From the NCBI GenBank assembly GCA_963966185.1, contig CAWZYM010000028.1, positions 248,001 through 312,000 on the forward strand: DNA of 64,000 bases, written 5' to 3'. This document shows, piece after piece, positions 33,738-64,000 of the stretch. Below the pieces are notes generated by a model. It did not search any database, was not told where the DNA came from, and worked only from the letters and a program-made list of their open reading frames with translations. Each line of letters begins with the position of its first letter. Within the stretch, counting starts at the first letter, position 1. Both the position numbers and the translations under genes were made by a program. This stretch comes from Rhabditoides inermis (lineage: Eukaryota; Nematoda; Chromadorea; Rhabditida; Rhabditidae).

Positions 33738-35349
33738 TTCTACCCACTTACGTCACTTCAGCGATGAGCGCTGCCGTATCCGACCCCATCAGTCCACCAC
33801 ACCATACCTGTAGCGTCGTGTTCTAGAAAAACAAGTTGAACAGGTATGACAGATAATATAGAATTGAAACTGTTTAAACTACAGGAAATACAACGCAAAA
33901 AGACAGTCACGTTGTCGAAAGTGAAGCTTTGCAGGTCGATGGTGGTGTGTTGCTGGGGCACGGCGAAAGTCCATGGCTGGGGGGCCGCCGCCGCCACTAT
34001 GTCCTCCACTACTATGCGAGCACTGGCCTGGTACGGCAGAAGGTGATGCGAGTCCAGGGCTGAACACGATTCCATCCTTTACACCATACATTCTGGAGAA
34101 CGGTATAACACTAGGGAAGTGGGTACATACCTGACTTGAGGGTGAACGAGGGCGAGAACCAGGCGGGCGTCCTCCGTGCTGTGACAAGAGTCGCCTGGCC
34201 GGAGGAGAGCTTGGCCGAGCAGTTGACGAGCTCCTCCACACTGTGAGAACAACAACACATCATTCGACTCGCGTGGAGACTACTCACACTCCCACGAAGG
34301 GGCTGTAGATGGAAGGTCCGTCGAACACAAACACAGGAGAGTCGAGTATATCGTGGGTGGCATTCGGAAGCACAGGGAGCTGGATGCACAGCACGTCCGA
34401 CGGGGGGTACGACACGACCAGGGCCTCTAGAATGGACAGGTGGTCGAGAGTCTGACTGCTCTCTGTCTCACCTTGGTATCCGTCGAGTCCCATCTGTTGT
34501 GGTGCGGGCACCCACGAGGGAGAGGCGGCCGAGAGAGTCGCCGAGTAGTTGCCCTTTGGCTCGATCGAATACGCCTGGAATGGCTTCGCTAACAGTGAGG
34601 GGAGGATGCAAAACAAACCCACAACAAACCACCGGGGACCGGGACTCTCGAGACCCATCAGAGCTAGGGGGGGGGGGAGAGAAAGGAGAAAGATAATTAC
34701 ATCCCACTTGGCGACCGCGGCGAATAGACGGCTCGTGTTGTCCCTCTGCATTTGGATCTGGACTGTCACTTCCGGTCCCAGAGTGTACACTCTCATCCCA
34801 TCCGAAGGATCCACGAATCTAAGGAAAACACGGGATGACATGTCTCAGATGACGTGACTCACGTGAGAGGTTCTCCGACCTTCTGGGTAACGGTGATAAT
34901 CGTGTGGAGAGAATCGGCGTTCAATTGAAGACATGGGGAAATGTTGGTGGGAATGTTTACATACTAAATATTTGTAGTTTGGTTCGGACAGATCGTATCA
35001 ATTGAGCAAAGAGACCGAAATGATTCAATTGAGACATGACGAAAGCCATACGCGACAGCGAGTGAGAGTAAATAATTGATAAAACCTAAGTAACTACTTT
35101 TTTGTTCAATATAAAATATGAGAAGGCAACTCACGTTGAGATTGATAAAATAGTCCTTCGAGACTGTGTTGTTACTTTGTACAATCAGCAAATCGTACTT
35201 ATTCTGAGAAACATCGATTGTGACGTTTCGAGTGTTGGGGCTGTTGTCGGCTGAAGAAAAGTGACTAAAGTGGTTTCCTGACTTGAGGGTGAATATAACC
35301 TCCTACCTATCACAGCCGGAATGAGACATAGAAGGATGAGTCTGCGCAT
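32699..35349 (-). CDS. Putative GPI-anchored glycoprotein, paralogue L (family unknown)
   Basis: Not a family I recognise. About 13 exons: 35307-35349 (signal peptide MRRLILLCLIPAVIG), 35135-35250, 34863-34963, 34701-34818 (YTLGPEVTVQIQMQ), 34472-34588 (SIEPKGNYSATLSAASPSW), 34288-34426 (FVFDGPSIYSPFVGV), 34131-34240, 33911-34059, 33752-33822 (NTTLQVWCGGLMG), 33522-33628, 33185-33304 (GVLVNENWPHRDPP), 33014-33125 and 32699-32867. The protein ends in a hydrophobic stretch (ALSLSTICAVLLLLNIL) with no cytoplasmic tail, as in GPI-anchor signals. Several N-glycosylation sequons are present. The divergent gene on the plus strand matches it exon by exon. The junction 34588/34701 is not in clean phase; a poly-G/C run of 11 bases lies there and may be miscounted. 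Role unknown; an extracellular surface or recognition function is inferred. Confidence 0.8.
32880..32992. repeat. (GA)n microsatellite in paralogue L intron
   Basis: GA-rich run just upstream of the last exon; the introns at 33305-33521 and 33629-33751 contain similar tracts, including CT at about 33646-33735. Confidence 0.9.
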
Positions 35350-35710
35350 TTGTTTGGACAGTCCAAAACACAAAAATGGGAGGATTGAACCCCTATAAAG
35401 GGACAGGAACGATAAGGAAAGAGGCGAAAGATCCGACCACGCACTGATAAAAGTCTGGATGCGTCACTGTGAACTGCGAGAGATCGTGTATCGATCACAC
35501 CACACTTTCACAAGGTGCAAATACACTATGAAATGTGCGCAATAGTGAAAAAGTCCATGATTCATGCACAGGCTTTCGCGGCTCCGCAGATGAGTTCGTT
35601 TCTTAATCAGACTCACGTTTCAGTGACTCGGCAATGATATCACTTCTCATCACCGCCTGATAACCGCGTCTATAAGGTTCCGTGGTTGCAGATATTGGGG
35701 AAGGGCTGTG
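35350..35710. promoter_or_regulatory. Presumed bidirectional promoter of the paralogue pair
   Basis: The 361 bp between the two divergent start codons. No other gene fits here, so the control elements of both paralogues probably lie in it. I could not pick a convincing TATA box or initiator on sequence alone. Confidence 0.45.
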
Positions 35711-57959
<22,249 letters not shown>

Positions 57960-57994
57960 ATTTGTTTATAAACTTTTATACAGTTTCAAATGAT

Positions 57995-58150
57995 TCAAAT
58001 GGGTATGCGGAAGCATCCGAGCTTGAGGTGGACGGCTCGCATGTGGATGAGCTCCGCCTCGAAAGACACACAGCCAGTCACCTCGCGGCGAGACGCGTGC
58101 AGCTGAACGAGACAGCCTCTCTCTCTTTCTCCCTCTCCCTCTCTCCCTCC

Positions 58151-58199
<49 letters not shown>

Positions 58200-58505
58200 C
58201 CGCCCACTCACGTCTTCGAATGCGACGCACGCGCTGAGCACATCGTGCAGCCCGGGCACCTCGAAGCAGACAGGTGGAGGGTTGCGCACTGCAATCAATC
58301 ACTTTTCGTCCTTGAGTCAGTGTCTTTGAATCGAGAGTCATAGTTGTGTGTGTGTTTTACTTGTGCCGGCGACTCACGTGAGATCTGCTGTGTGTAGTAG
58401 TGCTCATCGATGCCGATTGAGAGAGCCAGGCCGAGAGATTCCGGGATATACGAAATGTTGGTGCAGACTGGAAATTCATCTCACTTTTTCTTTCTCTCTC
58501 TCTTT

Positions 58506-58537
<32 letters not shown>

Positions 58538-59089
58538 TACTGGAGTGTTTGAAGCGAGGCATGTTAAAGGTCCTACAGCACGCGCACTTGTTCTTTACGC
58601 AGCTGCAGTTGTTCGGTTCGTCACTGGAAGACAATCCATCGCAAGAATGTGAATGCGATGCCCCACCTATCGTTTCCCATCCGCACTCCTTTCACGTGCA
58701 GTGTCAGCATCTCGTTTTCGACTCGCGTCTTCGCTGCATCATACTTGTCCAGCGGCGACAGATCGATCAGAAAGCGGTCTACAACGGGGGTGTGGTCTCA
58801 ATGGGCGGGACTTACTCTGTACGTTCTTCGGCAGCCCTTCAATCTTCAGCATATATAGATTGCCTCTCTCGAAGAAAGAGGTGGTAGCAGAGTGGGATAC
58901 ATTGGATGAACGCAGTCCTCCTCCAATCAGTGGAAAGTGGGCGGAGTCGTTGACAAATGGGTGGAGTGAATATGTGAGTGACTCGACAACGTCATCTGAC
59001 TTAAGACGGACGTCCACGCTGAATAAAACGAGACCGTGTATGGAGGGTAGAGTCAATAGTAGCCAAAGCATGTTGCGAGAGAGAACCAC
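57995..59089 (-). CDS. Secreted DUF4773-domain protein
   Basis: Six in-phase exons: 58816-59089 (signal peptide; starts MVLSRNMLWLLLTLPSIHG, with an alternative ATG at 59071), 58667-58778, 58541-58623 (NNCSCVKNKCACC), 58378-58467 (CTNISYIPESLGLALSIGID), 58212-58288 (NPPPVCFEVPGLHDVLSACV) and 57995-58102 (ending LKLGCFRIPI). The CxCxxxxCxCC start, the NPPP-x-C motif and the final hydrophobic Gly-Cys-Phe are the marks of DUF4773, a cysteine-rich extracellular domain of unknown function common in invertebrates. The N-terminal 170 residues upstream of it match nothing I know. The stop is only 35 bp from the stop of the convergent paralogue R, so their 3' untranslated regions must overlap. No lesions. 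Confidence 0.85.
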
Positions 59090-59478
59090 ATCGCACCTTC
59101 TCTCTATTTATTCGGATTCGTTGGCATATCGGGTTACTGAAGTACACTTTGTTTATTACAATGCGTTTATTCCACATTGCCAGGGACCGCTGCATGAAAC
59201 GTAATAATTATAGCATACCAAAACAATTTGACTTCATATCCAAATTTTTATCCAGATCTCAGACAGTCAGCATGCCCTCTGGTCTGCTCATCTTTTCCGA
59301 AATGCATAAACTATTGAAAAAGTCACTCATTTAAGTATTCTTCATGTTCGGCTGGTACATTTCAAAGAAATAAATCATTTGAATGTTTTTTTGAAAAAGT
59401 CTTGTGTTTGTTAGTGTCGCTCAAGTGCGCCTTTAAAACGCACTCTATTGGTAGTAATTACTCTTACGCACAACGCTC

Positions 59479-59525
<47 letters not shown>

Positions 59526-59561
59526 ATGTTGTTGTAGTTGGTCGTCGATCGCGCACCGCAG
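59090..59561. other. Upstream region of the DUF4773 gene
   Basis: AT-rich sequence with a GA microsatellite (59483-59522). It should hold the DUF4773 promoter. No exon seen before the PAW fragment. Confidence 0.45.
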
Positions 59562-59727
59562 CAAGGACGTGCAGCGCAAGGTGGAGTCGGACTGGCGCAT
59601 GGCGTATCTGTGCAGGAAGGAAGGCAAGGCCGAGGCGGAGATCGAATGGACCGTCGACCTGACGGGGCTGTCGGCCGCCCGCGCCAGCCTCGCCGTCAAC
59701 GGAATCGCCGCCTTCGAGGGAGGAGAC
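59562..59727 (+). pseudogene. NGLY1: Orphan NGLY1 PAW-domain exon
   Basis: An exon-like block with an acceptor (CCGCAG) and donor (GTGAGCC) encoding VESDWRMAYLCRKEGKAEAE and EWTVDLTGL. This closely follows the start of the PAW domain of cytosolic peptide:N-glycanase (human NGLY1 has a DWHMVYLARKEG stretch). PAW binds mannose chains of misfolded glycoproteins. No other NGLY1 exon (PUB, transglutaminase core, rest of PAW) is visible on either side. Reading on through the donor stops within 25 codons, and the element fragment begins about 150 bp downstream. A broken or duplicated gene fragment is most likely. Confidence 0.65.
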
Positions 59728-59879
59728 GTGAGCCGGGTGTGGGCGGAGGGGAGTGAATGGCTCACTTCTCGGGAGGCAAAGGTTTGACAAGGTTAGACAG
59801 TATCATTTTTTTATTTGAAAAAATAAAACATATCACAAACATTAATAGGGCGAATCGACAAAAAACACTATAATAACGA

Positions 59880-60348
59880 TAGAGGAGGGCGCTCTATGGA
59901 CAAGGGGCTCTAGAAAGTTGTTGTCACCGCAGCGGGGACGTGAAAGTATACAAGAGAGAGAATAGGAGATAGAGAGAATAGGAGAGAGAGAAAAAGGAGA
60001 GAGAAGGGAGAGTAGACATAACTGTCTCTCGAAAGTCGCAGTGATAGTGATTCCTGCAGATGTGAGAGTGAGAGTGGAAGAGGTGACGAGTGGTGAAAGT
60101 AGACAGAAGAAAACATGTCTCTAGAAAATTGTTGTCACAGTAGAAGAAAAAGATGCAGTAGACAAATAAGAGCATGGTATTAGTATTGTCTCTAAAAAGT
60201 TGACAGTAGACAATAGAGAATATAATACTGTTTCTAGAGAATATAATACTGAGAGAGAAAGAGAAAGAGAGAAAGAGATAGCGAGACAGTGGGAGAGGGA
60301 GAAGAGAGAGAGGAGAGATAGGGGAGAATAGAACTGTGTCGAGGAAAG

Positions 60349-60403
<55 letters not shown>

Positions 60404-60718
60404 GGGGGAGGAGGAGGGGATAGGATGGAAAGTAGACAGAACAGTGTAAAGGAGAAAGAGATGGGGCGGTGTACATCTGTGAAACATAAAATAAGTGAAA
60501 AAAAAGTAGGAGAGATAGTTAGAAAAGACAAAACAATAAGCTACATATACAAATTACTTAGAACTTGAACACTTCAACTACAATCCTTGCGTGTATGTAT
60601 CTTGGCAAGAGTCATTAGAGAGCAATCAACTATCAAACATGCAAGACGAACTATTCTTCTATTTTTCTATTTTGTATACCTAGTGCGGAGGCGCGCGACA
60701 GCGCGCCGGAGCGCTAGT
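59880..60718 (+). mobile_element. Rolling-circle-like element 8 (5'-truncated copy of element 3 type)
   Basis: Contains GTTGTTGTCACCGC and GTCGCAGTGA repeats as in element 3, GA tracts, and an end (60590-60718) almost identical to 41140-41273, finishing CTAGTGCGGAGGCGCGCG to GGAGCGCTAGT. The 5' end is not clear. It lies outside the giant intron, in the same orientation as the other seven. Confidence 0.6.
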
Positions 60719-60755
60719 TCCACTTTGAGTGTATGGTCGTCTAACAGTAGCGTAC

Positions 60756-63746
60756 CTTCTTCTGATTCTCGTTGAGAGGGAGTAGAAGGCAGGAAGTCGG
60801 CCTCCCGTAACTGCAACCAAGAATTAAAACAAGATAATCACAGTACGACATCGTAATAATTACTAGTCGGACTCACGCGGAGTGATAGATGGCGTGTGCG
60901 TGGTACGCTGCATCCGAACCAGCCGTGCTCACATCAGACTCGCACCCCTGAACCATCGGAATAGTTTATATCAACGTATGTTGTTTGTGCTTAACTTCAA
61001 ATAATTTGATTAAGTTAGAAGAACCAACCTTCAGATAGTCGAGCAGATTGCGTCCACAGGTGAGCAATACAGATATGTTTCTATCGAAAACCAATGTAGC
61101 GACTTTGGCACGTAGTGCTTCGTCTCTGCAAGAGTAAACGTGAATACGTGTTTTAATATTCATTTCTCATATCCGTTGCTTGTCAATGAATCAATTTGTG
61201 CATCTGTTTTGGATAACTCTATTACAGATACTTGCTCGAGTCATTTTGAACTGTTTAAGCATTTTGAATTCATTTTGAATTAGACACAAACACACTTATG
61301 TTGCAGTGGACTGTTAAGCGAGGGTTAGCCGACGCCGCCATTCATGATGTGAGTCCTCTCGCAGAACATGATAGCTGTTTTGCACTGTTGGACGAGACAA
61401 AAGAGCGAAGGCGTGTAGTAGTTAGACACCAATTCGTTGACAGTGACAGTGCTAGTGCAGACAGACGCAAAGATTGTGTGTGTGAAGTCTTAAACGTCAT
61501 TCGGCTTTTTATAATATGAAAATTAGTTAATATAAGTGTTATATTTAGTTGTCTCTTGTAACCGACATCAAGAATATACTATGGATTATGGTCCATGGTT
61601 CATGAATAGGGCTCCGATGAAATTCACTACTTGAACAGTGGCGTGGCAGTCTGCCAAGACTCGACCGCTTGCCGGTGGGGAAGGGTCATAAATGAGTCGA
61701 GAGTTGATTTTGCGCAATCACTCAAGTTCAACTGGAAATTAGCACGGGTGGCACTACCTGGATATGTTCAAAATAGTCGAAAACGTATATGGCATAATTT
61801 TCATATTCTAGAAAGCCGTGACGTTTCAGACTTCACACATTACATCGATAGCGCGCTCCATTCTGGTTTCCTCGATAATACCGGAACTGAATATATTGGC
61901 CGGGGTTCTTCACGGAAGGGTAGACAATAATGTATCTCTTCTTCAGAGCAGAAGATAGGAGATTGTGGGTAGGGATATGGAGGTGAGGGGGTACAGTAGG
62001 AGTTGAATATTTGATAATAGGATGTTTCGCAGTCTCGCAGCGAGTCCTTTTATGCAGCTTCACCAATTATCACGCACATGATGACATGATCTCGATAATT
62101 GGATTCGCATATCTTAGCAATAAAGATGACTCTCATTATCAGAAAGATGAATACGACGAATGACGTGTGATTATTGTACTATGGGCGCGAGTATACACAC
62201 GACTATGTACGTGGAGACGAAAAAGTACGCCCTGCCGCTTGACAGACGACTGCTCTATCCACTAGGCCACCGCCGCTGTTTCACAGCTCGCTCGAATAGA
62301 GTTACAAGCCGCAAAAGCAATCCACACGGTTTAGCTCCAAAAATTGAAACGTAAATATCTCGAAACGTATGGCCGGTCATGTGGATATGAAAACGGTTTT
62401 CGACTGGTGGCCTCCTAGGGTATCTCAGATAACAGTTTGGTCACCATCGGTTTCTGTGACCTAAACGACACTTCATGTAACAAGATCTAGTCTATTTTAT
62501 GTTCCTTTTCATATAGATATGAGGAAATAGTACAGAGTCGGAATGAATAACGCCATCAAAATGTCTTTATACCGAATGTCAGATAACGTTACTCACTTCC
62601 TTGTTGTTCTCGGTGGCGTTGCTAGGGGCCTTCTTTCCCTCCGCCTCCTCCACAAAGTCGTCATCGTCTCCTCCATTTCCGTCGCCGCCGTTGCTCTAAA
62701 ATAGGCTGTGATGATTATTTCTATCTAGTACTTTTATGTTGCTCTAATAAAAATTGAATATTTACGTAATCGATATTGTGTGCTACTTGATTCGAGATAA
62801 ATATTATGATTATGATTATGAATAAAAATTAAAAAAAATTCCTTGTTTTCTTTGATTATGACGATGACGGTCGATTATAACAACAATCTAGATACAGCTC
62901 TTTGCTCGCAATAAGTTGCGCGCGGTGGGGTAGACCAGAGGAAGACGGAGAGTCAGCTCTCGGCTATAGCGCGCAAAACAAGAAAGACAGGTTATGACAC
63001 CGTATTTCGAACTGCAAGCGAGGTAGATCGAAAACTATCGCTCTGGCGCAGAGTATAGTAGTGTAGTGGCTTTCTGGTCTCGACCTTGACTACATGCACG
63101 TCCTCTCGCCCCTCCAATGAGTATTATAGGAAAGATGAAACACGACGAATGACGTGTGATTAGGGCGCGAGAGGATACACACGATTACCTAGAAACAAAA
63201 GAGTACACGGAGCTTCTTTGTTGTCGCATGGCGTTTTGATTCGAATGAATTGGGTTGATTGTGGATCAAGTATCAGATGTTCTTTCAGCGATCGCGAGAT
63301 AACGTTCCTGTCCTGGAAGGGGGGCGGTCGCATTCGACCACGTCGGAAGAAACATACACTGCCAGATGTGAGTGCTCGGTCATGTCGTCTCTGAGATGGC
63401 GGCATCCCGGACACAGATGAGAAGAGGTGAATGACCGAATGGCTGATTGCTGATTGCAGACTGTGCAGACTGGTTCTGCGGAACGAGAATCTCTCGCTGA
63501 TGGCTGGCGTACGGAGAGGAGGCTTATTGTTGTCCACCCACCAAGACAACTAACAATGTGAGTGTAGATAAGAAGAAAGAGTCCAGAAGAAGAATGATAC
63601 CAAAATTAAAATGTCTACATACTGAATATGTGAAAACTGGAAACGTTACTCACCTCGTTCTTGTAGAGGCTGCCCTCCTCGTCCACACTGCGCTCTCTCT
63701 CCGTCTCCTCATCGTCACTGTCGCTGCTTTCGTCCTCAAAGTCGAG
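60756..63746 (-). CDS. Partial gene of unknown function with acidic exons
   Basis: Not recognised. Exons, 5' to 3' on the minus strand: 63654-63746 (LDFEDESSDSDDEETERERS), 62597-62695 (GGDDDDFVEEAEGKKAP), 61029-61125 (ALRAKVATLVFDRNISVLL), 60877-60947 (SDAAYHAHAIYHSA) and 60756-60810 (YGRPTSCLLLPLNENQKK). The last three join in phase; the two acidic exons are multiples of three with phase-0 ends. More 5' exons should lie right of the window. The 3' end is not found: left of 60756 the sequence runs into element 8. The acidic part is probably disordered; the rest looks helical. The 1.5-kb intron 61126-62596 holds repeat sequence and no other gene I can support. Confidence 0.5.
62142..62770. repeat. 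Segmental tandem duplication, left copy
   Basis: Shares scattered blocks, in order, with 63130-63800: ACGACGAATGACGTGTGATTA, GGGCGCGAG, AAAATGTCTnnATACnGAAT, AACGTTACTCAC, an acidic exon, then CTAAAATtAGG-type intron start and AATAAAAAC/T-rich sequence. The offset is about 0.99-1.06 kb. On the minus strand 62225-62290 also has an A-box-like GTGGCCTAGTGGATAGAGC. Confidence 0.6.
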
Positions 63747-63800
63747 CTAAAATTAGGTGTAATAATCATTTCTAAATAGGATTGCTGTTTTTTTTTTTCA
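63130..63800. repeat. Segmental tandem duplication, right copy
   Basis: Right-hand copy of the duplication described for 62142-62770, carrying the acidic exon at 63654-63746. Confidence 0.6.
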
Positions 63801-64000
63801 AATAAAAACATGAGCTATGTAAAACAGTCGTCTTTCACTGTAATGCTAATTCTTCCCGTGTTTTGTCAGTTTTCTGTATAAGTGGATCTTCGTCGGTTCG
63901 ACTACTCATTATGTAAATGAAGGCGCCAAACCCAACAGGTGAGAAAAAAGTGGAGACAAATTGAGATGTCTCATTTTAACAAGGTGAGTCGTCTGTTGAC

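Noticed and set aside
61298..61519. 73-codon plus-strand frame inside the last long intron
   Set aside because: No homology, no splice context, opposite strand to the supported exons.

Overview
This is animal (metazoan) nuclear DNA, most likely from an invertebrate. Genes are cut into many small exons with GT-AG introns, most 40-150 bp long. The recognisable proteins are animal families: USP48, ABCB/P-glycoprotein, PARG, an NGLY1 PAW domain and DUF4773. There are no operons or bacterial signals. I cannot name the phylum. The compact introns, DUF4773 and heavy repeat load would fit a sponge, cnidarian or lophotrochozoan equally well.

Layout. 1-5.8 kb (-): most of a USP48-type deubiquitinase, running off the left edge, with a 1.4 kb foldback element in one intron. 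6.5-14.3 kb (-): a complete ABCB full transporter with about 37 exons. 15.3-16.2 kb (-): a small basic protein of unknown function. 16.7-17.0 kb: a tRNA-derived SINE. 17.1-19.5 kb (+): a PARG gene whose splice structure is readable but which carries three lesions, one removing the catalytic glutamate pair. 19.8-22.6 kb (-): an unrecognised multi-exon gene converging on PARG, with a second copy of the SINE in its last intron. 22.9-31.8 kb: mostly repeats (two head-to-tail units with common ends, a minisatellite, tRNA-like fragments, a long hairpin) and one weak small gene. 31.9-32.5 kb (-): a secreted Tyr/Ser/Asn-rich protein.

32.7-59.1 kb is the most interesting part. Two paralogous, probably GPI-anchored glycoproteins of a family I do not recognise are transcribed divergently from a 361-bp spacer. 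The left copy (-) occupies 2.7 kb. The right copy (+) has nearly the same exon series but spans 22 kb, because its fourth intron is 20.1 kb long. That intron is filled by seven rolling-circle-like elements, all in one orientation, each ending in a GC hairpin plus CTAGT, with the next beginning directly after it. Their interiors are distinct satellites (104, about 225, 139 and 110 bp) and long CT or ATT runs, resembling Helentron-associated DINE/HINE/pearl-type elements. The 139-bp satellite contains a version of the terminal hairpin. A DUF4773 secreted protein gene (-) ends 35 bp from the end of the right paralogue.

59.5-64 kb: an orphan NGLY1 PAW exon, an eighth copy of the element, and part of an unrecognised minus-strand gene with two acidic exons lying in a roughly 1-kb tandem duplication.

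Exon limits were set by hand from splice sites, phase and paralogue comparison, so small errors are possible.
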